From IMG/VR virus record IMGVR_UViG_3300036828_000700, positions 1-52,534 of that record: a DNA stretch of 52,534 nucleotides, one strand, 5' to 3'. Source of the DNA: a virus. A program made the translations under genes and the position numbers. Within the stretch, counting starts at the first letter, position 1; every line of letters starts with the position of its first letter. Positions 29,188 to 38,276 of this stretch are shown here, piece after piece. Below the pieces are notes generated by a model, which searched no databases, was not told the DNA's origin, and was given only the letters and a program-made list of their open reading frames with translations.

Positions 29188-30290
29188 ATGACGTCGTCAA
29201 ACAGCTCGTCGATAACAACCGCGAGAACATTCTGGCGCGGTTACCGCGGTACATGACTCCGGAGCAGTTCTTCTCGTTCTGTTACAACCTCAGCCGCAAC
29301 GCAGGACTCGCCCGGGTGGCGCAGAACAATCCCGAATCGCTGCTCAATGCGATCATGAAAGCGGCTGAACTCGGGCTGGTCATCGGCGGTGCCTACGAGC
29401 ACTGCTGGGTCATCCCCTACAAGGAAGAGGCGCAGCTCCAGATTGGCTGGCAGGGAATGCGCTACCTGCTGATGCGCTCTGGGGCAATCGTCAAACTGGC
29501 TGCTGCCTGCGTGTACGAGGGCGACGAGTTCAACATCGAGCTGGGCGACAAGGAAGCGCTCATCCATCGACCGATGCTGAACGATGACCGGCGGCGCGAT
29601 CCGAAGTGGATGTTCGACAAGCGAAACATCCGAGGCGCTTACGCGGTCGCGTGGCTACCGACTGGCCTGACCGCGCATCGCTGGTGCGAGATGGGCGAAA
29701 TCGAAGCCGCACGCCTGAAGTCGAAGGTTCCAGACGGACCCGCCTGGACGCACTTCTACCCAGCCATGGCGAGCAAGACGCCCGTGCGGCGGCTTGGAAA
29801 GCTGATCGACAACTGCGGACCCACACCTGAGAACCTTGAAGCCTGGGAGCGATACGGGCGGGTGCTGGAAGTGGAACGCTCCCAGTATCACAACCTCGAT
29901 GACATACCGAAGCTTGCGGCGACTGACGATATGCCGAAAGCGAAGAAAGATCGTCGGGCGGGGGGAACCCCTGCGGGCACGGAACGCGTTGAATCCTCAC
30001 CACCACAAGATGGGGACCGGAAGACGAAGGCGCCGGAACGCTCCGCTGCTCCAATCCCCCCGCCTATCCAGACAACAGCGCGAAAGGTTCCAGACCCGAA
30101 ACCCGCTGAACCGGAAGAACCGATCTCGCTCGAGCGGCAGGATCAGATCATGGATCGGGTGAATGCGGCCGGCATCAAAGCAACCGCCATCCTTGAATTC
30201 ATCCGCAGCGAATTCGGAATCGCAGGTTTAGGCGTCACACCGTCACAGGCGACCAAGATCGATCAGTACATCCGAGAGCACGCCTCATGA
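29184..30290 (+). CDS. recT: RecT-family single-strand annealing protein
   Basis: 368 residues. LLNAIMKAAELGLVIGGAYE, WVIPYKEEAQLQIGWQGMRY, LAAACVYEGDEFNIELG and RGAYAVAWLP...MGEIEAARLKS are RecT-family landmarks. The Pro-rich linker around 255-315 and a C-terminal helix (RQDQIMDRVNAAGIKATAIL) are typical extensions. Anneals ssDNA with the exonuclease encoded next. Confidence 0.9.
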   Translation: MNDVVKQLVDNNRENILARLPRYMTPEQFFSFCYNLSRNAGLARVAQNNPESLLNAIMKAAELGLVIGGAYEHCWVIPYKEEAQLQIGWQGMRYLLMRSGAIVKLAAACVYEGDEFNIELGDKEALIHRPMLNDDRRRDPKWMFDKRNIRGAYAVAWLPTGLTAHRWCEMGEIEAARLKSKVPDGPAWTHFYPAMASKTPVRRLGKLIDNCGPTPENLEAWERYGRVLEVERSQYHNLDDIPKLAATDDMPKAKKDRRAGGTPAGTERVESSPPQDGDRKTKAPERSAAPIPPPIQTTARKVPDPKPAEPEEPISLERQDQIMDRVNAAGIKATAILEFIRSEFGIAGLGVTPSQATKIDQYIREHAS

Positions 30291-30841
30291 AGTGGCCGTC
30301 TACCACCGACATCATCAAGTACTTCGGTCTGTCTGCGGACTACGAGGAATTCGCCAGCGATGCAGCCAGCCAGCGTGGTCGGCTGGTTCACGCCGCCTGT
30401 CATCTGCTCGCTAGGAACGAGGAGGATTCAGAATGGGAGGCGCGTCATCCTGAATGTCACCCCTACCTGGATGCCTACCGCAAATTCCGGCGCGAGCATT
30501 CCTTTCGTCTGCATTCCGCTGAGAAGGAATTTCGTTGCGAGGCCCATCGCTTCATCAGCCATCCCGATCAGATCGGCAAGCTCGATACTTTCGGGTCAGT
30601 CGATCTTGAACTGAAATCCGGTTCGATGCCGCAGTGGTGTGCTCTTCAGACCGCAGGGCAAATCCTAGCGATAGGCACGCCGACAATGCCGCGATTCGCG
30701 CTGCTGCTCAAAAGCGACGGCAACTACAAGCTCTACCCCCACGAGAACTTCCGCGACCTCGACCGCTTTCGCTCCATGGTCGAAACGTGGTGGACGATTA
30801 AGGAGTTCAGCAATGGCGACCGTACCGGCGCTCCCAGATGA
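30287..30841 (+). CDS. RecB/Cas4-like PD-(D/E)XK exonuclease
   Basis: 184 residues. RGRLVHAACHLL, HPDQIGKLDTFGSVDLELKS (Asp, then DLELK = D-x-E-x-K) and WCALQTAGQILAIG are in the order of RecB-family nuclease motifs. As the recT neighbour (ATGA overlap) it is the likely 5'-3' exonuclease partner. Confidence 0.82.
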   Translation: MKWPSTTDIIKYFGLSADYEEFASDAASQRGRLVHAACHLLARNEEDSEWEARHPECHPYLDAYRKFRREHSFRLHSAEKEFRCEAHRFISHPDQIGKLDTFGSVDLELKSGSMPQWCALQTAGQILAIGTPTMPRFALLLKSDGNYKLYPHENFRDLDRFRSMVETWWTIKEFSNGDRTGAPR

Positions 30842-31559
30842 GAGCGAATTCACCAGAGGCTTCGCTGACATCGCGGGCACTCTGGACAGCTACGAGAAAA
30901 CCCTGCGCGGCATGGAGTCAGGAACGCTCAAGGCCAGCATCGCGCTCGAGTACGCACAGGAGGCGAAGCGGTATCTGGACGCCGTCGATAACTCAGAACT
31001 GAAGATCCACGTCGGTCGCCTTTACCAGGAGCATCGCAGAGCGTCCGGTTGGCTCAAACGACTGCGCGCACCAGGCGAGCTGCTACTCAAGTACTGCAAT
31101 GACATCCGCGGCGACTGGGAGGTTGAGCGGCGCCGTCGCAGAGACGAGGAGGTCCGCAAGCGCGAGGAGCAAGCCAACTTGTTCGCAGCGAGCCAGCGGA
31201 AAGCTGAGGTCATCCATCTGCGGAAGATCGGCAAGGAAGCTGAGGCCGATGTTCGAGCGGCCGCAGCCATCGTACCGATAACCGTCAATGTGGATCCCGA
31301 CCTAGGCAAACCTGTCGGCGAAATCATGGTCGAGGTATGGCAGCCGAAGCGCGACGAGCACGGCGACATCGTCTTCAGTGACGAGACGGCTTACCGAGTG
31401 TGGAACGCAGCAAACCCCGCGTTGCATTTTCTGATGGGTCATAACTACGGGAAGTTGAAAAAGTGGTTGACCGATAACAACGGCCTGATGCAGCCGCCAG
31501 GGCTGGAGATTGAGCACAAGTTTGAACCGCGCACGCGGAGCGAGCCTGACAATGAATAA
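30813..31559 (+). CDS. Coiled-coil hypothetical protein
   Basis: 248 residues. Helical N-terminus, then a strongly charged coiled coil (WEVERRRRRDEEVRKREEQA through 150), and a C-terminal beta domain (VPITVNVDPDLGKPVGEIMV...). Position behind the exonuclease matches phage proteins of the DUF1351 type. Function unknown. Overlaps the exonuclease by 29 bases. Confidence 0.7.
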   Translation: MATVPALPDESEFTRGFADIAGTLDSYEKTLRGMESGTLKASIALEYAQEAKRYLDAVDNSELKIHVGRLYQEHRRASGWLKRLRAPGELLLKYCNDIRGDWEVERRRRRDEEVRKREEQANLFAASQRKAEVIHLRKIGKEAEADVRAAAAIVPITVNVDPDLGKPVGEIMVEVWQPKRDEHGDIVFSDETAYRVWNAANPALHFLMGHNYGKLKKWLTDNNGLMQPPGLEIEHKFEPRTRSEPDNE

Positions 31560-31620
31560 ATTTATCAAACGCATCCGGGCAGCAGTCGTTCGTTGGTGGG
31601 AACGACAGGGAACTCTGTGA
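31552..31620 (+). CDS. Amphipathic mini-peptide (22 aa)
   Basis: MNKFIKRIRAAVVRWWERQG followed by Thr-Leu. An amphipathic cationic helix preceded by GGAGCGAGCC, coupled to the next start (TGATG). It could be a small membrane-active or regulatory peptide, or a coupling frame only. Confidence 0.4.
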   Translation: MNKFIKRIRAAVVRWWERQGTL

Positions 31621-32042
31621 TGGTTTACCGAGGGTATCGTTTCGGCGGCAGATGCGTCGTCGTTTGCGACGGCAGGAAGATCAATCCGCGCTTGGATCTC
31701 TTCAACCACAGCCCGAGCGGCTTTGAGTGGGGCTATGGCGGCAGCGGTCCCGCGCAAACGGCTCTCGCCATCCTCGCGGATTATCTGAAGGACGACGATC
31801 GCGCGGTCTTGCTCCACCAGAAATTCAAGTGGGACGTGATTGCGCGGATGCCGCACAAAGACTGGCGCATCAACGAAGTTGTACTGCGCGGATGGCTCAA
31901 GCTCCATGAGGACGTAAAGGACGCCCAAGGGATGGCTGACCGGACTCGCGAGCAGGAAGCTGACGCACCAGGACGTGACGCACCAGGACGTGGTTCGCTC
32001 GCTCATTTGTGGGGCAGCAAAGGCCACTTCCATCCCAAATGA
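31620..32042 (+). CDS. DUF6166-family protein
   Basis: 140 residues from ATG 31620. HSPSGFEWGYGGSGPAQTAL, ILADYLKDDDRAVLLHQKFK and WDVIARMPHKDWRI follow the DUF6166 pattern (SPtGFeWGYgGSGPaQLALA). The C-terminus has a duplicated DAPGR from a 15-base repeat. Function unknown. Confidence 0.8.
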   Translation: MVYRGYRFGGRCVVVCDGRKINPRLDLFNHSPSGFEWGYGGSGPAQTALAILADYLKDDDRAVLLHQKFKWDVIARMPHKDWRINEVVLRGWLKLHEDVKDAQGMADRTREQEADAPGRDAPGRGSLAHLWGSKGHFHPK

Positions 32043-32236
32043 GCACGAGCAACGAGCATCAGCATCCCTGCGTGCGATGCGGCGATATTTTCCAGTGCTG
32101 GTGTTCCGCACCTGGGGAAATGTGGGATCAGCGGATGTGCCATAGGTGCGCCAACCAGTACCACCGGATTCGCGATGCCGCGCACTTACCTAGGGGCACA
32201 CACTTCCGGCGGCCGAACGATTTCAGGAGGAAATGA
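32039..32236 (+). CDS. Small zinc-finger protein
   Basis: 65 residues starting MSTSNEHQHPCVRCGDIFQC, then MCHRCANQYH. Cys pairs suggest zinc binding. The start overlaps the previous stop (ATGA). Function unknown. Confidence 0.62.
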   Translation: MSTSNEHQHPCVRCGDIFQCWCSAPGEMWDQRMCHRCANQYHRIRDAAHLPRGTHFRRPNDFRRK

Positions 32237-32487
32237 TGGCTGAAATAGATGAGATTGAATGGCTGCGCGAGTCTGATGAGAAACGCCTAGGTGGGGTGCG
32301 CGATGAGATTTTGCAGGTGATCTCGGATCATGAAGAGAGGATTCACGGCGGAGGGTGTTGTCTCTCAGAACGGATCAACGCGATTGCATTCTTCGCACAC
32401 AGTCTTGGATTGAGATCAGAGGCGGACGAAACCTGGACTTATATTCGCGCGATTCTGGGGGCGGTCTACGAGTCACACCATCATTAA
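32233..32487 (+). CDS. Small hypothetical protein
   Basis: 84 residues, acidic and helical (EIDEIEWLRESDEKRLGGVR), then HGGGCCLSERINAIAFFAHS and a His-rich end. ATG after AGGAGGAA (a second ATG follows one codon later). Not recognised. Confidence 0.6.
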   Translation: MMAEIDEIEWLRESDEKRLGGVRDEILQVISDHEERIHGGGCCLSERINAIAFFAHSLGLRSEADETWTYIRAILGAVYESHHH

Positions 32488-32494
32488 AATCGAA

Positions 32495-32941
32495 GTGCTG
32501 GGCGAGGCGGCACCGTTCCGCAAGAAGGTAGCGAGCTGGCAGGCCAAGGACGGTCGCTTCGGAACCCACGCCTACGATGAGAAGAAGTATGCGGGCTGGA
32601 AAGATCACGCGAGACTGGCCGCCAGCCGGGAGATGAATGGCCGACCACCGCTCGCTTGTCCGATTGACTTTAAAGTCAAGATCTACTTCCAGATTCCGGA
32701 ATCGTGGAGCGGTCGCAAGACGCAGCAGGCGATCAGCGGCATCATCCGGCCCACGATCACACCGGACTACGACAACCTCGCGAAGGCGTGCGCTGACGCA
32801 TTGACTGGGATTGTGATCCGCGATGACAAGTACATCGTCATTGCACGAATCGAGAAGTGGTACTCCGACCGACCGCGGGTCGAGATGGAAGTGAGCGAGA
32901 TCGAACCTTTGAGCCAGACGAGTGAGCTCAGGTTTTCCTGA
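32495..32941 (+). CDS. rusA: RusA-family Holliday junction resolvase
   Basis: 148 residues. PFRKKVASWQ, FKVKIYFQIP and PDYDNLAKACADALTGIVIRD (three Asp of the active site) identify RusA, which cleaves Holliday junctions with Mg. The start is uncertain: GTG 32495 has no clear ribosome site and the frame stays open a few codons upstream (IIKIE), where RusA proteins usually begin. Confidence 0.88.
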   Translation: MLGEAAPFRKKVASWQAKDGRFGTHAYDEKKYAGWKDHARLAASREMNGRPPLACPIDFKVKIYFQIPESWSGRKTQQAISGIIRPTITPDYDNLAKACADALTGIVIRDDKYIVIARIEKWYSDRPRVEMEVSEIEPLSQTSELRFS

Positions 32942-32958
32942 TAAGCAGGGTACTAGAC

Positions 32959-33234
32959 ATGATTGATTATCATGTTATGCTCGATGGCATGGAGATTAAT
33001 ACGGGCAAGATAGCCCCTGAAGGCAAGGTAGTGTTCCTGCGATTAAGCCCAAAGCTTTACGCGGAACTGGAGGAACTCAGATCCCGCACCAAAGGCCGCG
33101 GCGTTGCGACAGTCATTCGGCAGATAGTGGAAGCCGCGATTTCTGAAGGCATCACGGTGCGTAACGACCTGAAGAAAGGATCGAAGAAGAATGGACGTTC
33201 CAAAGGCCGAGTGGAAGCTGGGGCCGTGGCATGA
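32959..33234 (+). CDS. Ribbon-helix-helix-like protein
   Basis: 91 residues. KVVFLRLSPKLYAELEELRS followed by GVATVIRQIVEAAISEG is the strand-helix-helix pattern of Arc/MetJ-type DNA-binding proteins. The C-terminus is Lys/Arg-rich. A regulator is likely, with unknown target. Confidence 0.65.
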   Translation: MIDYHVMLDGMEINTGKIAPEGKVVFLRLSPKLYAELEELRSRTKGRGVATVIRQIVEAAISEGITVRNDLKKGSKKNGRSKGRVEAGAVA

Positions 33235-33931
33235 CGAACCGGACCGGCTGGAGTGGCGATCGCCTAGCGGACTGCCGACTCTGATTGTCCGGAGTTCTGT
33301 CACTGGTTCCCTCTGCGGTTACGCTGGCGTTCCGCCTGGGCATCCGCTCTACGAAGTCCCTGCTAGCGACTGCGGCTTTCACTTCAAGGCGGCGGATTGT
33401 CGGCGCGTCTCGTGGCACAGGTATCACCGCAGCATGAGAATCGGACAGCGCTACCTGTGGCGGCGCTATGGTGGTCCGGAGGAGCCAAGAGGCTACAACC
33501 TCTTCACCCGCATGGACCCTGACCCTCACCATGCCCACACTGAGTGCGACGGCCATTCGCCTGAGGACGTTCTCAGTTGCCATGGCGGAATCACTTTCTC
33601 AGGTGGATGTGGTGGTCCGATCTGCCATACGCCAGCTTCCGGCGAGCCAGAACACATCTGGTGGTTCGGGTTCGATTGCGGCCACACTGGAGATGTCACT
33701 CCTGGGATGGACGCGCTACTCGACAAGATTGGCTCGCTCTGGAGCGATGGTGATCATCATCGGGGCGATGAGTACCGCGACCTTGCCTACGTGCAGGCTG
33801 AGGCCAACCAGCTCGCGGAGCAGCTCGCCAAGTTCAAGGGCCGCATCTACTGTCAGCGGTGCCATCGACGTCGGCGGCTAAAGCAGCTTTACTGTCGGTG
33901 CGGTTCCACGGGCGCGTGGCGTTGCGCTTAA
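33191..33931 (+). CDS. Conserved-looking phage hypothetical protein
   Basis: 246 residues overlapping the previous gene by 44 bases. LCGYAGVPPGHPLYEV, CHGGITFSGGC, IWWFGFDCGHTGDVTPGMDA and YRDLAYVQAEANQLAEQL match a widely seen phage protein type of unknown function. A C-terminal CQRCH...CRCG zinc ribbon is present. Confidence 0.72.
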   Translation: MDVPKAEWKLGPWHDEPDRLEWRSPSGLPTLIVRSSVTGSLCGYAGVPPGHPLYEVPASDCGFHFKAADCRRVSWHRYHRSMRIGQRYLWRRYGGPEEPRGYNLFTRMDPDPHHAHTECDGHSPEDVLSCHGGITFSGGCGGPICHTPASGEPEHIWWFGFDCGHTGDVTPGMDALLDKIGSLWSDGDHHRGDEYRDLAYVQAEANQLAEQLAKFKGRIYCQRCHRRRRLKQLYCRCGSTGAWRCA

Positions 33932-33967
33932 CAGAATGGTGGTGAATCCAGCGCAGGAGGAAGTTCC

Positions 33968-34126
33968 ATGCAGTGGACACACCTGTTTCTGGGTTTGGTC
34001 GCGGTCAGTTGGCTGATCAGCGTCGAGTATCGCCTCTGGGCCAATCTTAAGATCCTGAGCGAGTTTCAGAGTCGGGTCACCAAGGCGAAAGAGACACCGT
34101 CACATCTGCGTGCGGTGGAAAAATAG
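33968..34126 (+). CDS. Single-TM mini-protein (52 aa)
   Basis: ATG 33968 follows AGGAGGAAG. One hydrophobic helix (LFLGLVAVSWLISVEYRLWA), then a charged tail. Last gene of the plus-strand recombination operon, 4 bases from the convergent gene at 34130. Membrane anchored. Function unknown. Confidence 0.6.
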   Translation: MQWTHLFLGLVAVSWLISVEYRLWANLKILSEFQSRVTKAKETPSHLRAVEK

Positions 34127-34129
34127 CGC

Positions 34130-34345
34130 TCAGTTCAGTTCTTCTCGCATTGGTGGTCGCGTGCTACGCCACTGTCGGCGCAGTCTTCCCTTTAGGTCTG
34201 GCAACGCCGTCCGCACATAACAGGATTGGCAAAAGATGACTCCTTCCATCAGTTGCCGGTACTTCCATGGCGTCGCCCAGGTGTATGCAATCGGCCGCTT
34301 ACACCCCCAGCAGGTTATCTCAGACCATGTGCGCTGGCCCGCCAT
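34130..34345 (-). CDS. Small zinc-finger protein
   Basis: 71 residues with CWGC and CQSC pairs separated by 22 residues, a classic zinc ribbon, then a basic tail (KGRLRRQWRSTRPPM). Last gene of the minus-strand late module. Confidence 0.62.
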   Translation of the reverse strand: MAGQRTWSEITCWGCKRPIAYTWATPWKYRQLMEGVIFCQSCYVRTALPDLKGRLRRQWRSTRPPMREELN

Positions 34346-34348
34346 GTT

Positions 34349-34723
34349 TCATTTCTTCTTCGCCGCGATGCCGTACTCCTCCAGCCGCGCCTGCGGCGTC
34401 AGGCACTCGATCCGCTCCTGATTGTCCTTTGCCGCGTTGACACAGGTCTGGTACTGCGCCCTCAAATCATCCGCGATGTATCCGCGCATCGCGTTCCAGC
34501 GTTGGTCATCCTCCACGTGCATCTGGCTCAACTGGTGTAGCTCGCTCAGGTTGTATTGCTCCAGCGTCCGCAGATCGCGGGTGACGGCGTGGGCGATAAA
34601 CCATCCTGCCATGATGGCGATGAACGAAGGCACGCCGACTATCCCAGCAGCCAAAACTGGAACGGCGGACCACCACGGCGCCTTCTCGTGGACCTCCTTG
34701 GCGAGTTCCAGGTCATCGCTCAT
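34349..34723 (-). CDS. Membrane protein with coiled tail
   Basis: 124 residues. A hydrophobic stretch (VPVLAAGIVGVPSFIAIMAG and following WFIAHAV) is followed by a hydrophilic helical region (LRTLEQYNLSELHQLSQMHV, RIECLTPQARLEEYG). Topology fits a small lysis or membrane accessory protein, but no lysis gene family is recognised. Confidence 0.6.
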   Translation of the reverse strand: MSDDLELAKEVHEKAPWWSAVPVLAAGIVGVPSFIAIMAGWFIAHAVTRDLRTLEQYNLSELHQLSQMHVEDDQRWNAMRGYIADDLRAQYQTCVNAAKDNQERIECLTPQARLEEYGIAAKKK

Positions 34724-34829
34724 TGCAAACCCCCCTTTGTCCGCGATTTAATTGACTAGGGGATGACGGGAATCCTGGGTCGAAGACGGTAGCGCGTTAA
34801 ATAATTAACACCACATCCGGCATCCCCAC

Positions 34830-34988
34830 TTATCGTCTCCTCGCCTTCCGCACCTTCCGCCGCTTACCACTCTCGCGTTTCTTCCGCATTGCAGCGGCAA
34901 CCGCTTGGTCTTGCGGGTGCCCAGCGCGCACCATCTCGCGGATGTTCCCCGATACCGTTGCTTGGCTGGTTCCGGCTTTAAGAGGCAC
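34830..34988 (-). CDS. Small conserved phage protein (52 aa)
   Basis: GTG 34988 follows CGGAGA. MPLKAGTSQATVSGNIREMV, then RAGHPQDQAVAAAMRKKRES matches the frequent phage mini-protein pattern PLK.G.S...vS.NI.eLi..G.pq.QAvA.A, followed by a Lys/Arg-rich tail. Function unknown. Confidence 0.7.
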   Translation of the reverse strand: MPLKAGTSQATVSGNIREMVRAGHPQDQAVAAAMRKKRESGKRRKVRKARRR

Positions 34989-35133
34989 GCTGCGATCTCC
35001 GCTTCTTATGTCTGTGCTCGCGCCTGCGCTTGTAGCGCTGACGCGGGATGTCGCGTGCGCGGACTGGACCCTCGTCAGAGGTGGTCGGCGAAAGAAAGTC
35101 AGTGAAGGCGTTGGGCGGTTCTTTGCCGTTCAC
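34978..35133 (-). CDS. Basic mini-protein (51 aa)
   Basis: GTG 35133 overlaps the transglycosylase stop (GTGA) and follows GAGGA. An acidic/neutral N-terminus (NGKEPPNAFTDFLSPTT) leads to an Arg-rich C-terminus (RQRYKRRREHRHKKRRSQRA). Overlaps the next gene by 11 bases. One of several Arg-rich late mini-proteins. Confidence 0.55.
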   Translation of the reverse strand: MNGKEPPNAFTDFLSPTTSDEGPVRARDIPRQRYKRRREHRHKKRRSQRAS

Positions 35134-36920
35134 GGTTGTTCCTCTTCCGGCTGATCCCCAGCGAATTGGCCGAGGGTGCGGCTGATGGGAGTCGCTAAGG
35201 GTCGCGTTACATATCGGGAGGAAAGCGCCCGGGGAATGATCGGCATGACCGATCGGGTTTCCGGCATATAGGGTATCCCAACCAACCGCGAGAGCATGTC
35301 TATGACTCCGCCGCGGGGTTCTCTCGCTCCGACTTCCGGAATCGCGGCCGCAAGGTCAGGTGCCACTGCCCGCTGGAAGGCATTCGCCTTGGCGGGGTCT
35401 TGTAGCCGGGTGAGAAACGGCATCTCTTTATCGATTCTCTTCATCAGCGTGGGTTGGTCGATGACGCCCTTGAGTTTACCTCCGCTAAAGGTGGTTCGGC
35501 GCGCCCCTTTGAAAGCGTCCTCGAGAATCACTGACGTACCATAGTCGCCGGATAGCTGACCGTAACGGTCACCCCACTTCTCGCCCAGTGGTTTACTGAT
35601 CTGATTCAACCGCTCTTTCAGCGCATCGCGACCGTCATGCCCCGCCACACGATATAGCCAGGAATCCTGTGCGCTCTTCTCAACCCCTGTCGTCCCATAG
35701 GACAGCGCATTCATCCTGCGGATGTGATCGATCGCATCGCCGATGCTGAAGTCCTTCATAACAATGGTGTGCTGGGCGCTGTCCACGTCAGGAAGAGTGA
35801 ATTTTTCTCCGGTCGCTGCTTTGCCCGCTTTGCCGTAGAGCTTCGCTTCAGCGGGTTCCGCAGGTTTGTACTCCTTGATTTTGTTAATGAGATCGTCGCG
35901 GAAATTGCCGAGCTGTTTGCCGGCGCTTCTCTCCAGATCGCCGTTGGCAATCTTTTCGGTCATTTCATCGATGGTCTTGGGCGCACTGCTCAGCGGGAAT
36001 TCGTTGAAGAGATCCATCACCCCCTGCCCGATGCGGCGCGTGGTACGCTCGAGCATTCCGCTCCTGCCCGTATAACGACCTGCCAGCTCAAAACCCTTAC
36101 CCAACAATTTCCCCCCGAGCATTCCACCAGCTTCCTTCGCCCCTTCCACCCCAGCTCGAAAAAGGCGTTCCCCTGACAGATACGGCTTGTCGGACGGTTC
36201 CATGTAACCGCCGACCATGGCCGCACCGATCGGAAGCGCGAGTGAGAGGCCACCAGTCTCAGGGGCCAGAGCTAACGCCGCTACATTGCCTGCCGTGCCG
36301 GCCGCTTCGCCGATCGTTCCTGGGGCAACGTATTGCGCCGCACCCGGCAGTTTCGTGAAAGCGTGTTCGTATCGTTGTTCCAAGCTCGGTGGTCCGCTAG
36401 GCGCTGCGGGCGGTGTCGCGGCGGCGGGAGGTGTTGAAGATGCGGATTTCGGTAGGTAGCGCGCACGGACATCGGCTGGCACTTGGTCCGTTGGTACGGG
36501 CGTGATGCTGCCATCCGGATTTACCATCCCGAACTGATTTCTGCTCGGACTGTATTTGTATTGTGGAGCACCTGAATCAGCCATCGTCGCCCCCGGTACT
36601 CGTGACAGAACTTTCGGTACATACGCGCGGGTTTCGGCCGGGAATATGCCGCGGTCCACATTTGTTTCCCCAGCGTTCCATGCCGCAAGAGCCATCCGCT
36701 CATCGCCGTGGTACTTCCGCAGCAGATAACCCATGTGCGCGTCGTACAACCATTTCTGCGTGGCGGGATTGGTGAGGTCTTTCGCTGGCACACCGTAGTG
36801 AGCAGCGAGTGCAGGCGTGATCTGAGCGAGGCCGATTGCGCCCTTCGGACTTACCGCATAGGGATTACCGCTACTCTCGACACTGACGACGGCAGGCCAG
36901 AGTTCCTCGCTGGAGGGCAT
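35130..36920 (-). CDS. Virion-associated lytic transglycosylase (internal protein)
   Basis: 596 residues. The N-terminal ~110 are an SLT-type lytic transglycosylase: SVESSGNPYAVSPKGAIGLA (catalytic Glu15) and LAQITP, with LAAWNAGE near 82. It cleaves the peptidoglycan glycan strand. The rest is Pro/Ala-rich then helical with Gly-rich hydrophobic stretches (LGGKLLGKGFELAGRYTG), typical of podovirus ejection proteins that open the cell wall at DNA entry. Confidence 0.85.
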   Translation of the reverse strand: MPSSEELWPAVVSVESSGNPYAVSPKGAIGLAQITPALAAHYGVPAKDLTNPATQKWLYDAHMGYLLRKYHGDERMALAAWNAGETNVDRGIFPAETRAYVPKVLSRVPGATMADSGAPQYKYSPSRNQFGMVNPDGSITPVPTDQVPADVRARYLPKSASSTPPAAATPPAAPSGPPSLEQRYEHAFTKLPGAAQYVAPGTIGEAAGTAGNVAALALAPETGGLSLALPIGAAMVGGYMEPSDKPYLSGERLFRAGVEGAKEAGGMLGGKLLGKGFELAGRYTGRSGMLERTTRRIGQGVMDLFNEFPLSSAPKTIDEMTEKIANGDLERSAGKQLGNFRDDLINKIKEYKPAEPAEAKLYGKAGKAATGEKFTLPDVDSAQHTIVMKDFSIGDAIDHIRRMNALSYGTTGVEKSAQDSWLYRVAGHDGRDALKERLNQISKPLGEKWGDRYGQLSGDYGTSVILEDAFKGARRTTFSGGKLKGVIDQPTLMKRIDKEMPFLTRLQDPAKANAFQRAVAPDLAAAIPEVGAREPRGGVIDMLSRLVGIPYMPETRSVMPIIPRALSSRYVTRPLATPISRTLGQFAGDQPEEEQP

Positions 36921-36923
36921 GAT

Positions 36924-38057
36924 CTATCTCCAGTCGTTGATCCCCGATGCTCCCCCACCAGCTCCACCAGCAGCGGCAGCGGCATCTGCTTGCTCTCCAA
37001 TAAGGGTCTTGTATTGGTCGAAGTATCCGCCCGGCTCCATCCAATCATGAATCTTTTGCAGAATCAGAACTGGCGCGTCGCCTACTTGCGGAATGTGGTA
37101 CTTCGTAATTTCGTCTGCTTTGGTCGGATTCCTAGACCTCCACGCCTGATCGACCATGCCGATCATAGCCGTGTGGATCATGCTGACTTGACCAACAATC
37201 TCTTGTTCTTTGGGGTCGCCCGCCATGTGCATCGCATTTCTAATGACCGTTCCCCACATCGGCGCTCTGGACTTATCCATCTTATAGTCGCCGATCGTCT
37301 TCTGCAGACGGTTCATGCCCTGCACGGCACTTGCGAGCACATGCTTTCCCTCCTCCAACTGTGCAGCACCAGCGCGCGGAGGTGCCTCACCAGCGATGGT
37401 TCCGGCGGGTGCCTGCTTGGGAACATACTTGTAGTAGGCCTTACCGCCCTCCCAGAAGGGTCCCTTGATTTCCGTCGCGTCAGGTCCAGCCGCTTGGTGA
37501 AATTTGTCGAAGCTGGGAATCACAGACTTGTCGAATTCTTCGAGGTCAGCCGGATTGGGATTTGGATCCTGCGCGATTGCTTTGGCTCGAGCGAGTACAT
37601 CCGCAGGGACACCAGGCGGATTTGAATTCGCCCAAGTCCCGATATGCGCCTGCATCTCAGCGGGCGTTGCGGGTTTGGGTTTTGCCGCCTGGGTCTGCAA
37701 TTCGTAGAATTTGTCTGGCGTCATCGCGCCGATGCCGACCAGCCTCATCTGCTTGTCCGTATCAGACATCGTCTTATCGGCGATGATGTCATTGATGTGC
37801 TGTTGCATGGCTGACTGCTGCAACGACTTGCCGATGTCACCACCCATGACACTGGTGATGGCGTTTGGTGATGCGCCAGCCTTGAACATCTGGCGTGCCA
37901 TCTCATATTCGGGATCTGGGCCGAGTGCATCGAGTGCTTTCCCGAACGACGAACGGTCGAGGTTCTGTTGCTGGACGTTCTGGAGGTTTTGCCAGTTCCG
38001 CCCAGCCGATCCAGCCAGCGTACCCGCGAGGCCCAACCCAGTGAGAAAGCCCGCCAC
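36924..38057 (-). CDS. Putative internal virion / ejection protein
   Basis: 377 residues, helical, with a hydrophobic Gly-rich start (MAGFLTGLGLAGTLAGSAGR) and Ala/Gln-rich helices. Lies immediately upstream of the transglycosylase. Size, composition and position resemble podovirus internal core proteins. No family recognised. Confidence 0.6.
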   Translation of the reverse strand: MAGFLTGLGLAGTLAGSAGRNWQNLQNVQQQNLDRSSFGKALDALGPDPEYEMARQMFKAGASPNAITSVMGGDIGKSLQQSAMQQHINDIIADKTMSDTDKQMRLVGIGAMTPDKFYELQTQAAKPKPATPAEMQAHIGTWANSNPPGVPADVLARAKAIAQDPNPNPADLEEFDKSVIPSFDKFHQAAGPDATEIKGPFWEGGKAYYKYVPKQAPAGTIAGEAPPRAGAAQLEEGKHVLASAVQGMNRLQKTIGDYKMDKSRAPMWGTVIRNAMHMAGDPKEQEIVGQVSMIHTAMIGMVDQAWRSRNPTKADEITKYHIPQVGDAPVLILQKIHDWMEPGGYFDQYKTLIGEQADAAAAAGGAGGGASGINDWR

Positions 38058-38264
38058 TTATTCCTCCAGCGATCCCAGAGCGCCGTTCTTTCGGTAGAGC
38101 AGGAAGTCGTAGTTCGGTGCCTGCTGGAGTGGTGCGGATGGCATCCCGAGGATCGCGCGCTCAAGTACCAGCTCAAACATCTGCATCGGCTCAGGCTCAA
38201 ACATGGTTCCCGGCGGGAATCCCATCAGCGCACGTTGGATCGCTTGTACGAGTAAATCAGCCAT
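38058..38264 (-). CDS. Small hypothetical virion-module protein
   Basis: 68 residues, hydrophobic helical (LLVQAIQRALMGFPPGTMFE, FELVLERAILGMP). Between two putative internal virion protein genes. Not recognised. Confidence 0.6.
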   Translation of the reverse strand: MADLLVQAIQRALMGFPPGTMFEPEPMQMFELVLERAILGMPSAPLQQAPNYDFLLYRKNGALGSLEE

Positions 38265-38276
38265 TTGTGCGCCCCG